A stretch of 21,452 nt of DNA, taken from a virus. The stretch covers positions 1-21,452 of IMG/VR virus record IMGVR_UViG_3300031951_011933; one strand, 5' to 3'. Each line of letters starts with the position of its first letter. The stretch's first letter is position 1. The notes beneath the pieces were generated by a model that saw only the letters and a list, made by a program, of their open reading frames with translations, made no database searches and was not told where the DNA came from. The position numbers and the translations under genes were made by a program. Of the stretch, positions 14,010 through 19,771 are shown one piece after another.

Positions 14010-14770
14010 CCGTTTAGTACCTGATTTGTTCGAGTCATGTCGGCACAAGTGTACATTTGATAGCTATTTTTTAAGTGTTCGGGCATGGGGATTTCGTCAA
14101 TGGGCACATTAAATTGTTCAGCCACTGCTCGAAAACTCTGAGTTCGCCCTGTTCCTACATTGTATATTCCACTTGTGGGTTTTGTGAGAAATCTCAAGTG
14201 CATGTCCACAACATCTTGTACTGGCACAAAGTCTCTGTGATAGCGTTCGCTTCCTTCAAAAATCTTGATCCTGCCAGTTTCCTTTGCTTGTTTTGCAAAT
14301 TGATGAAAAGGACTAGCTTGGCCACCTTTGTGAGCTTCACCGGTGCCATACACATTGAAATATCTAAAACCTTGCACCACGTTACCACCTTGGTGTTGTG
14401 TGTGATAGCGTTCAAACAAGTATTTGCTCCAGGCATACGGTGTGCGTGGGTCTGGTGGGGCATCTTCGGTAAACACTTGCCCCATACCATATATGCTTGC
14501 TGAGCTGGAATACTGCATGTTAACACCAAAACGTTTGCAAGCGTCAAACAACTGTCTGCTGAAATCAAAGTTTTGCGTGAGAACTTTGTTTATGTCACGT
14601 TCAACTGTTGAACTGATGCCACCAATATGCACAACCCAGTCTTGTTCCATAACGCTGGGCATGTTGCCATCGTCCCAGTCAAAGGTGTCGACTTCGTGTC
14701 CGTCGGCTTCTAAAGATCTCAGCAAGTGGCTACCAATAAAGCCTTTATGACCGGTTAGTAATATTTTCAT
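14006..14770 (-). CDS. hldD: HldD-like ADP-heptose 6-epimerase
   Basis: The start is ATG 14770 (MKILLTGHKGFIGSHLL); upstream in-frame Met codons fall within the HAD gene. The 254-residue protein matches HldD across its length: TGHKGFIG, SSSASIYG, catalytic YAWSK (Y112, K116), then GFRYFNVYG, EAHKGG, IFEGSERYHRDFV and IYNVGTGRTQSF. HldD converts ADP-D-glycero- to ADP-L-glycero-D-manno-heptose, the precursor of LPS inner core. It is about 55 residues shorter than the E. coli enzyme, missing mainly C-terminal residues. It is last in the heptose operon, and its start overlaps the HAD gene by 26 bp. Close relatives could act on other ADP or NDP sugars. Confidence 0.85.
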   Translation of the reverse strand: MKILLTGHKGFIGSHLLRSLEADGHEVDTFDWDDGNMPSVMEQDWVVHIGGISSTVERDINKVLTQNFDFSRQLFDACKRFGVNMQYSSSASIYGMGQVFTEDAPPDPRTPYAWSKYLFERYHTQHQGGNVVQGFRYFNVYGTGEAHKGGQASPFHQFAKQAKETGRIKIFEGSERYHRDFVPVQDVVDMHLRFLTKPTSGIYNVGTGRTQSFRAVAEQFNVPIDEIPMPEHLKNSYQMYTCADMTRTNQVLNG

Positions 14771-15059
14771 TGTGATATGTCTCGATGTTCGTTGCTTTGT
14801 CATCAACCCAGATGTCGTATACAGGCTTGCCCAATTTTAATGTTGTGTACTTTACCTGCCAATTGGCAAATTGTTGTTGTGTGAGTGTAGTCCAGTCAAT
14901 GCCCGAATTACCGCCTCTGGCTGTCCAGTAATGTATCTCGTGACCCTGATCAAACAGGCTGTTGAAATGTGCAATCCTGTCCACAAACGGAACAGCACTT
15001 TGGTAATCACCATTGGTGTTATTGCATATGGTACCATCAATATCAATCATGTATTTCAT
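14745..15059 (-). CDS. Small HAD-superfamily phosphatase
   Basis: A 104-residue HAD protein with motif I DIDGTICN (D6, D8), motif II YWTARGG and motif IV DIWVDDKATN, lacking any large cap. Its length matches the small capsule/LPS-associated HAD phosphatases rather than full GmhB (about 190 aa). In this operon it may remove the 7-phosphate of a heptose 1,7-bisphosphate, replacing GmhB, or act on a related sugar phosphate; this is inference from position. It shares ATGA with the cupin and overlaps hldD by 26 bp, so it is translationally linked to both. No GmhB-type zinc ligands are seen. Confidence 0.82.
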   Translation of the reverse strand: MKYMIDIDGTICNNTNGDYQSAVPFVDRIAHFNSLFDQGHEIHYWTARGGNSGIDWTTLTQQQFANWQVKYTTLKLGKPVYDIWVDDKATNIETYHNENITNRS

Positions 15060-15415
15060 GCTTGGCTGTCTCCGGGTAACACTCGATAGTTGTCTTCTAC
15101 AGAGTCTGGAGTGCTTACTTCAATGATAGTACCTGCTTCTAGGCAAATGACCTGATGCGGTTGCAGTGGACGATTACGCCAGGTTGTGCCAGGTTTGAGA
15201 ACTGCATCGTGTTGGCTTGCATCCTGTGTTTCAATGAACACCACTTTGAACAGTCCATCTAGCACATACCAGCTCTCATCTTTTTCAGCATGGAAGTGCA
15301 TACTGAATCTTGCATCCTTGTTAAATTTAAGTAGCTTGCCACAGTACTTGTCGTTGGTTGCCCAGATTAATTCTGAACCCCACCCCTTGTCTATAAATCC
15401 GTTTAATCTTGTCAT
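15056..15415 (-). CDS. Cupin, mannose-6-phosphate isomerase C-terminal type
   Basis: The start is ATG 15415 (MTRLNGFIDKGWGSELIW), which gives an ATGA overlap with the kinase; a longer frame upstream is a shadow. The 119-residue protein is one cupin barrel, with motif 1 MHFHAEKDESWYVLDG (HxH, E, G) and motif 2 around RPLQPHQVICLEAG. The 'KGWGSELIWA' start is typical of the cupins attached to mannose-6-phosphate isomerase/GMP. In a sugar operon it may isomerise or epimerise a phosphosugar; metal binding is likely. Exact role unclear; it is not part of canonical ADP-heptose synthesis. Confidence 0.82.
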   Translation of the reverse strand: MTRLNGFIDKGWGSELIWATNDKYCGKLLKFNKDARFSMHFHAEKDESWYVLDGLFKVVFIETQDASQHDAVLKPGTTWRNRPLQPHQVICLEAGTIIEVSTPDSVEDNYRVLPGDSQA

Positions 15416-16161
15416 TTGATTTCTTCTAGTGTAGGGGCATACACACCCACATGTTGTACGGTGATTGATGCCGCATGAGTTGCAAACTCTACCGCTGATT
15501 TGATATCGTTGGTCACCAAGTACTGATATGCCAGTGCGGCCAAGAACGTGTCGCCTGCACCAGTGACATCCACAACTTCGACTGCTGGTGCCGGACAATG
15601 AATGTCGTGGTGTACAACATTTGCCCCTTTAGAACCGCGAGTGACAATCAATCCTGAACATTCACTTTTGATTTTACTGTATTCCAGTTCATTGATTTTT
15701 ACCCATGCACCTTGCATGACCTCCAAGTCTGTTAGCTTGGTATCAATGAATACTGGACACTTTACTTCCTGCAGGATATCGTAGATAAGTTTGTAGTCTA
15801 CCACACCTTTGGCGTAGTCACTGATTACAATGGCATCGTATGCGGGAATCGCTGTGGCAAACCGTACTGGAGTTGACTGCACATCTTCATCAATGCGAGC
15901 TATCTGTTGCCGACTGCGTTGGTCAATGAGCCTGGTTTTCTTGCTAGCGTGACCGCAGAGCAGATTAACTGTGCAACCAAGTGCAACAAGATTGGCATAA
16001 ACATTGCCTGCCATGCCTTCGCGTTCTTCTTTGTAGGCAGGAACAAACACAGGCACAGGTGCTTCGGGGCTTAGTCGATCAATGGTACCATACTGATACA
16101 CATCTACACAAGTGTCACCTATTAGCAATATGTTGAATTTTTTCTGTGGTTGAGAATCCAT
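15412..16161 (-). CDS. PfkB-family sugar kinase, HldE N-terminal (RfaE1) type, compact
   Basis: A 249-residue PfkB kinase resembling the kinase half of HldE: FNILLIGDTCVDVYQYG at the N-terminus, SPEAPVPVFV, AGNVYANLVALG, VISDYAKGV and the catalytic DVTGAGDTFLAAL. HldE-N phosphorylates D-glycero-D-manno-heptose 7-phosphate at C1. It is about 70 residues shorter than the E. coli kinase domain, with the main loss around the LLCGHASKKTRLIDQRSRQQ region, where lid and substrate segments normally lie; the nucleotide-binding core is kept. In E. coli kinase and nucleotidyltransferase are fused; here they are separate genes overlapping by 47 bp, transferase first. Weak Shine-Dalgarno. Sugar specificity not proven. 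Confidence 0.87.
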   Translation of the reverse strand: MDSQPQKKFNILLIGDTCVDVYQYGTIDRLSPEAPVPVFVPAYKEEREGMAGNVYANLVALGCTVNLLCGHASKKTRLIDQRSRQQIARIDEDVQSTPVRFATAIPAYDAIVISDYAKGVVDYKLIYDILQEVKCPVFIDTKLTDLEVMQGAWVKINELEYSKIKSECSGLIVTRGSKGANVVHHDIHCPAPAVEVVDVTGAGDTFLAALAYQYLVTNDIKSAVEFATHAASITVQHVGVYAPTLEEIK

Positions 16162-16507
16162 GTATTCTTTCGAAAAATACTATGTCTGATATCACATGCT
16201 GACCCACAATAGGACGGCCACGATAGTCAGAACCTTTGACCATTATGTCACATTCTGCAATGATGTCGACAAGCTCTTGATCAGAATCAAATATTCTAAC
16301 CTCATCCACTGAGCGTAGATTACTCAAGAGTTCTTGCCGTTCCGCTTGTGTATTTACAGGACGATCAGCGCCTTTTAATTCTTTTACTCTTCGATCAGAG
16401 TCAATGGCAACTATAAGATAATCACCTAAACTTCGAGCATAATTTAACAATGCTAGATGTCCAGAGTGTACGATATCAAATGTGCCATTGACTATGATTT
16501 GTTTCAT
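16115..16507 (-). CDS. Sugar-phosphate nucleotidyltransferase, HldE C-terminal (RfaE2) type
   Basis: A 130-residue cytidylyltransferase-like protein. NGTFDIVHSGH (7-17) holds the HxGH nucleotide-binding motif and GFSTTEKI near the end is the ISTTxxI-type motif. DSDRRVKELKGADRPVNTQ and MVKGSDYRG fit HldE-C, which adds AMP to heptose 1-phosphate to form ADP-heptose. It starts by ATGA within the phosphatase gene and overlaps the kinase by 47 bp. Glycerol-3-phosphate or other cytidylyltransferases are alternatives, but the neighbouring PfkB kinase and HldD-like epimerase favour heptose. Confidence 0.88.
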   Translation of the reverse strand: MKQIIVNGTFDIVHSGHLALLNYARSLGDYLIVAIDSDRRVKELKGADRPVNTQAERQELLSNLRSVDEVRIFDSDQELVDIIAECDIMVKGSDYRGRPIVGQHVISDIVFFERIHGFSTTEKIQHIANR

Positions 16508-16974
16508 TCGAAGTCTAAGTTCATCCGGCGCCAGGCTTCGTCGTCTGGCTTTTCATTTTCATCGTATGTCCAGCCCAGTTGTTTCATCAACCGGTGCTTG
16601 ACACGCAGATTAGGAATACGAGTTCGCTCGGCGTCCTTGAATCCCATCATAACACCAACCTCTGCTACTGCACCTGAACGGCACAGGCCCGCCATGCAAT
16701 GTACAACCACGTTCATGCGCTTCTTCAATGCATGCTGTAACAGGCGCACAATCTCTGCGGCTTGCTCGTCTGAGATCTTGGCTTCGTCAGGAAAGCCGTC
16801 TTTGTCTTCGGCATCCAAGAATTCAAAACGATGAGTTTCCTTAAAGTCGTGCGCCGGCTCCGGCCACCAGCTGGGTGCAGGATCCATAATTTGGATCAAC
16901 ATCGAGTTAGGGCCAGCATTGTGATGATACCTCATGGGCACATCAGCGGCGGCTACGTTTTCAATCCAGGGCAT
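16504..16974 (-). CDS. Protein tyrosine/dual-specificity phosphatase-like protein
   Basis: A 156-residue protein with the phosphatase signature VVHCMAGLCRSG (C93, R99; HCx5R). A possible general acid Asp lies in the preceding DAEDKDGFPDE region. The family cleaves phosphotyrosine, phosphoserine or small phosphorylated molecules through a Cys-phosphate intermediate. It leads the heptose operon from a strong promoter with GGAG Shine-Dalgarno and is joined to the nucleotidyltransferase by ATGA. It may dephosphorylate host regulators or a sugar phosphate of the pathway; which one is unknown. Confidence 0.83.
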   Translation of the reverse strand: MPWIENVAAADVPMRYHHNAGPNSMLIQIMDPAPSWWPEPAHDFKETHRFEFLDAEDKDGFPDEAKISDEQAAEIVRLLQHALKKRMNVVVHCMAGLCRSGAVAEVGVMMGFKDAERTRIPNLRVKHRLMKQLGWTYDENEKPDDEAWRRMNLDFE

Positions 16975-16996
16975 TGTGTTCTCCGTTTAATATGTA

Positions 16997-17025
16997 ATTA
17001 TAGCACAAAGAGCTATTCTAATCAA
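16997..17025 (-). promoter_or_regulatory. Sigma70-type promoter for the heptose operon
   Basis: Minus strand TTGATT (17025-17020), 17-bp spacer, TGC-TATAAT (17002-16997). The leader is about 16-20 nt and ends with GGAG before the ATG at 16974. Confidence 0.85.
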
Positions 17026-17031
17026 GTAGCA

Positions 17032-17508
17032 CTAAGGTATTATTTCTTGCCAGGTATGATCGCCCATGTATCGGACCTGCATTAGGTATTGATAATCTTC
17101 TGGTACACCGGTATTCCAGTCGTTGGGTCCGGTGAGTACCAGGAGATTTTTTCCGTGTCGCTTGTGCCATACCAACCAATAGCAGTGGCCCATCACAATC
17201 TGAAAATTGTATTCTGCGGCATATACTGCGTCAGTCACATCAAGTCTACGACGAATGTCTTGTGCTTGTTTTTCCAGTACTGAGACCAGTTCCATGATAC
17301 GATCGTACTCTTGCTGGGCATACATCCTAGCATGATTGATCATCAAGTCCTTTTGCTTCTCAACAGGAACTAGATCAAATGTGGGCCCCAGAGTGCTAGT
17401 GGCGTAGGGTGTTATGTTGCGATTAAAAAAATGTACCAGGGTATTGCCAGTAGTGATGTCAAAACTGTCTCTACCCTTGGCACTATTTGATTGATCAGAA
17501 TCCGCCAT
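17032..17508 (-). CDS. DUF2452-like protein
   Basis: The start is ATG 17508 (MADSDQSNSAKGRDSF), giving a 14-bp overlap with the omega-like gene; the longer frame upstream is a shadow of that gene. The 158-residue protein matches my recollection of DUF2452: FDLVPVEKQKDLM, HARMYAQQEYDRIMELVSVL, QAQDIRRRLDVTDAVYAAEY and an end with CYWLVWHKR, GPNDWNTG and RYMGDHTW. These are long helices followed by a beta-rich end. DUF2452 has no established role. Co-transcription with the omega-like protein hints at a role in host takeover, but that is only position. Confidence 0.75.
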   Translation of the reverse strand: MADSDQSNSAKGRDSFDITTGNTLVHFFNRNITPYATSTLGPTFDLVPVEKQKDLMINHARMYAQQEYDRIMELVSVLEKQAQDIRRRLDVTDAVYAAEYNFQIVMGHCYWLVWHKRHGKNLLVLTGPNDWNTGVPEDYQYLMQVRYMGDHTWQEIIP

Positions 17509-17785
17509 GATCCTTGTGACGACGTCTTGGTTCGATGTCCAACTGCTTGTACAAATACTCTCGACCAACAAGTCCAAGCTCGATTTCTTTGAGAGCTGTG
17601 ACCACTGCACTGTGCTTGGGACCATCAATTCGTGGTCGGTCGCCACGGCCTAGTTCTCTGGCACGACGAGCACCAATTAGTACCAAGTCGTATCGATTGC
17701 CCACTGCTTCGACTGCGGCCTCATTGCTGAGTCCCAGGGTTGCTTCGTATGCCAGTGCATCTTGTCTAGTTTGTACGTTATTCAT
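17495..17785 (-). CDS. rpoZ: RNA polymerase omega subunit-like protein
   Basis: A 96-residue RpoZ-family protein. The conserved core is AVGNRYDLVLIGARRARELG, matching bacterial omega 'VxNRFDLVLLAAKRARQL', followed by the KHSAVVTALKEIELG segment equivalent to 'K.TVVALREIA'. A 20-residue N-terminal addition and a basic C-terminus (RRRHKDHGGF) are different. Omega folds around and stabilises the beta' subunit, so a phage copy could replace host omega or alter ppGpp response. The start at 17785 is preferred because AGGA is well spaced; the ATG at 17788 is too close. It overlaps both neighbours. Confidence 0.85.
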   Translation of the reverse strand: MNNVQTRQDALAYEATLGLSNEAAVEAVGNRYDLVLIGARRARELGRGDRPRIDGPKHSAVVTALKEIELGLVGREYLYKQLDIEPRRRHKDHGGF

Positions 17786-18083
17786 CATCTTCCTTTGTTG
17801 TTAAACCATTTGAATGTGTGTCGCGAATTACTTCCACGTTTTGGAACAATCGCTTTTCTTGTGCTGTGAGTTTGTCTTTGTGTGTTTTACGTGGGTTACC
17901 ACATAGGTAACAATGTGGATTACCGCAGTCCATGGCATGATGTTTGGCCAATCGATGAGGTTGTCGAATATTTGCTTGATTAAACGTGCCATGCGATTTG
18001 GCAATTTTTACTTGCCTAGCAATGGCCACATCAGTTTTGTGACGTCGTTTTGAGTTTATAAATTTGGCTAGATCGTTGCTCAT
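17778..18083 (-). CDS. Cys/His-rich small protein, possibly zinc-binding
   Basis: A 101-residue basic protein. MSNDLAKFINSKRRHKTDVA begins it, and HRLAKHHAMDCGNPHCYLCG NPRKTHKDK holds four Cys/His that could bind zinc. A small family with 'CGNPxCxLCGNPRK' is known to me in phages and environmental bacteria as a hypothetical protein. It is first in the operon with the omega-like gene, whose start it overlaps by 11 bp. The leader from its promoter has no Shine-Dalgarno. Function unknown; nucleic-acid binding is a guess from the basic charge. Confidence 0.75.
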   Translation of the reverse strand: MSNDLAKFINSKRRHKTDVAIARQVKIAKSHGTFNQANIRQPHRLAKHHAMDCGNPHCYLCGNPRKTHKDKLTAQEKRLFQNVEVIRDTHSNGLTTKEDDE

Positions 18084-18097
18084 ACAGTTATTTAAGT

Positions 18098-18129
18098 AGG
18101 ACGAAACTTATTATAACAGATTTCGTCCT
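18098..18129. repeat. Perfect 9-bp inverted repeat around the -10 box
   Basis: AGGACGAAA (18098-18106) and TTTCGTCCT (18121-18129) form a perfect inverted repeat with a 14-nt spacer. The spacer contains the -10 TATAAT (18115-18110), so the dyad is centred on the promoter core. It looks like an operator; a terminator is less likely since no U-run follows. Confidence 0.7.
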
Positions 18130-18138
18130 CTAGGTCAA
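18110..18138 (-). promoter_or_regulatory. Sigma70-type promoter for the omega-like operon
   Basis: Minus strand TTGACC (18138-18133), 17-bp spacer, TGT-TATAAT (18115-18110). The ahpD TGA stop (18137-18135) is in the -35 box. The 32-bp dyad at 18098-18129 covers the spacer and -10. Confidence 0.87.
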
Positions 18139-18644
18139 CTGTTTAGAACTTTTGCAACCGAGTTCATTACCGAAGCAATACGTCCAATATCACGAAGTTG
18201 TTCGACGGTGTAACCTTGTTCCATCTTCAGCGTCTCGTAGTGTGCCTTCACACAGAAATGGCACTTGCCCACAATCGAGGCGGCCAAACTGAATGCTTCA
18301 AAGTTGGCCTTGGTAGTCCCACCATGACTGGCAATAGCATTCATGCGTAGACCAGCTGGTAGTCCTTTTAGAGCAGGATCATCGGCCATCTCAACGTAGG
18401 GATACCATACATTGTTCTGTGCCATAATACTTGCGGCTGTCATTGCTGACTCTGCGTGTACAGGCGCATCTGCTAGAATTACTGATAGGATTTTTCCGTT
18501 ACCAGTTGCGGCCAATGCGGCCACAGCACAACCCATAGCCACATCTGCATCTAATGTACTACGCAAAAGCACAGCATCAAGATTTAACTTGGTGTCTTTT
18601 GCGTAGTCTGGCAACGCTGATTTAACTGCGTCGATGAATGCCAT
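18135..18644 (-). CDS. ahpD: Alkylhydroperoxidase AhpD
   Basis: A 169-residue AhpD-like protein, the family's usual length. The redox centre is KCHFCVKAH (C128, C131, H135, CxxC with +4 His) and a Glu upstream (E116) completes the known proton relay; the position of the relay His inside CxxC is Phe here. In mycobacteria AhpD reduces AhpC using lipoamide from dihydrolipoamide succinyltransferase. The gene follows ahpC by a TAATG overlap, so the two are co-expressed. Phage-encoded AhpD is unusual and would need host lipoylated proteins and lipoamide dehydrogenase as electron donors. Confidence 0.92.
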   Translation of the reverse strand: MAFIDAVKSALPDYAKDTKLNLDAVLLRSTLDADVAMGCAVAALAATGNGKILSVILADAPVHAESAMTAASIMAQNNVWYPYVEMADDPALKGLPAGLRMNAIASHGGTTKANFEAFSLAASIVGKCHFCVKAHYETLKMEQGYTVEQLRDIGRIASVMNSVAKVLNS

Positions 18645-19183
18645 TATAGTGTCTCTCCGCCCACAGTACGGTTACATGCACATAGTTCGCCAGTTTGCAA
18701 TGCGTCAAGAATACGCAAGGTTTCTTCTGGTGAGCGACCCACGTTCAAGTTGTTCACAGTAACGTGTTGGATTTCATTGTTGGGATCAACAATGAATGTT
18801 GCACGAAGTGCGGCACCTGCTGGAGCATAAAAAACACCCAGCTGTTCAATCAGACTCAACTCACCACGCTGTGTGTCGGCAAACTGATGATGTGTGATCT
18901 TCTTGAGATCAGCGTGTGCTGTTTGCCAGGCCACTTTGCAGAACTCATTGTCTGTTGAACCGGTGAGCAATACAGCATCACGGTCAGCAAAGTCGCTGGC
19001 CAACTTGTCGTAGGCCACAATCTCAGTTGGGCATACAAATGTAAAATCTTTTGGGTAATACACAATCACTTTCCACTTGCCCTCGAACGATTGATCTGTG
19101 ATCGTATAGAAAGCATCTTGGGGTTGTCCAGGTTTGACACCTGTGACTGCAAATGGGGCTAATTTATCGCCTACGGTTTTCAT
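18644..19183 (-). CDS. ahpC: Alkyl hydroperoxide reductase AhpC (2-Cys peroxiredoxin)
   Basis: A 179-residue 2-Cys peroxiredoxin. The peroxidatic Cys is C51 in DFTFVCPTE, and the C-terminal GELCACNRT contains C168 and C170, the extra-cysteine pattern of the Mycobacterium AhpC that pairs with AhpD. It reduces H2O2, organic peroxides and peroxynitrite. AAGGAG is well placed before the ATG, and an extended -10 promoter lies 46 bp upstream. With ahpD it makes a complete two-gene peroxidase system, presumably protecting the infected cell from oxidative stress. Confidence 0.96.
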   Translation of the reverse strand: MKTVGDKLAPFAVTGVKPGQPQDAFYTITDQSFEGKWKVIVYYPKDFTFVCPTEIVAYDKLASDFADRDAVLLTGSTDNEFCKVAWQTAHADLKKITHHQFADTQRGELSLIEQLGVFYAPAGAALRATFIVDPNNEIQHVTVNNLNVGRSPEETLRILDALQTGELCACNRTVGGETL

Positions 19184-19228
19184 ATTTTCTCCTTGGTTGA
19201 TGAAACTCAGTGTTTATACTGATTCATT

Positions 19229-19258
19229 ATTATATAGCATAGAAGATGGCTAAGTCAA
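19229..19258 (-). promoter_or_regulatory. Sigma70-type promoter for ahpC-ahpD
   Basis: Minus strand TTGACT (19258-19253), 18-bp spacer, TATAAT (19234-19229) with TGC two bases further upstream (TGCTATATAAT). The 5' leader is about 39 nt. It lies in the gap after the 19280-19771 gene; no operator-like repeat or OxyR-type pattern is evident to me. Confidence 0.75.
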
Positions 19259-19279
19259 GGCATTTTGCCATTGATTTTT

Positions 19280-19771
19280 TTAATGAGGATAATAGTAAGT
19301 ATCTTTGCGCTCGTTGGCCAAGAGCCAAGGATAGATCGGGGTGGTAAACCGTAGGCTTTGGTAACCCACCTGGCCCATGTACTCGGACGGCACCGCAGGT
19401 TTACCATCGAGTTGGCATTCACCTGAATCTTCCATGGTCAGTCGCATGCATAAACCTTCGATACAAATACTGCGTATGTGTAACATGGCGCCAGTTGGCC
19501 GACCACTGACCTCAATGCGAAGTTCGTGTTCGATAGTTTCTGTATTGGATGTATTACCATAAACAATGACAGGTTCCGGAATGCCGTATTCAAATTTAGT
19601 TATGTCGCTTGACAATTTTTTTGATAGTACTACTTGATTATCAATGACAATAGATACTTGTGTGGCAGGATCATTATCTGTAGCTGAAAACTCTATTTCC
19701 AGCAACGCAGTTTTTGCAGTATGAATTTTGCCGTCAATGATATTTGAATAGATACTCAAGACTGTCTCCAT
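19280..19771 (-). CDS. Unknown beta-rich protein, 163 aa
   Basis: The start is ATG 19771 (METVLSIYSNIIDGKIHTAK); it overlaps the PP-loop gene by 38 bp, and the upstream extension of the frame is a shadow of that gene. The 163-residue product is rich in beta-like segments (ALLEIEFSATDND, VSIVIDNQVVLSKKL, ETIEHELRIEVSG, AMLHIRSICIEGLC) like a beta-sandwich, carbohydrate-binding-type fold. The end, PIYPWLLANERKDTYYYPH, is aromatic. I recognise no family. Its position after a PP-loop enzyme suggests the two act in one pathway or structure. Function unknown. Confidence 0.72.
   Translation of the reverse strand: METVLSIYSNIIDGKIHTAKTALLEIEFSATDNDPATQVSIVIDNQVVLSKKLSSDITKFEYGIPEPVIVYGNTSNTETIEHELRIEVSGRPTGAMLHIRSICIEGLCMRLTMEDSGECQLDGKPAVPSEYMGQVGYQSLRFTTPIYPWLLANERKDTYYYPH

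Noticed and set aside
14075-14503. A 142-codon plus-strand frame opposite hldD
   Set aside because: The opposite strand matches HldD along its length; this frame is Cys-rich random-looking sequence without start signals.
19253-19282. GGCATTTTGCC hairpin followed by a T-run, as a terminator
   Set aside because: The T-run follows the stem only on the plus strand, where no gene ends; on the minus strand the stem runs into the ahpC -35 region.
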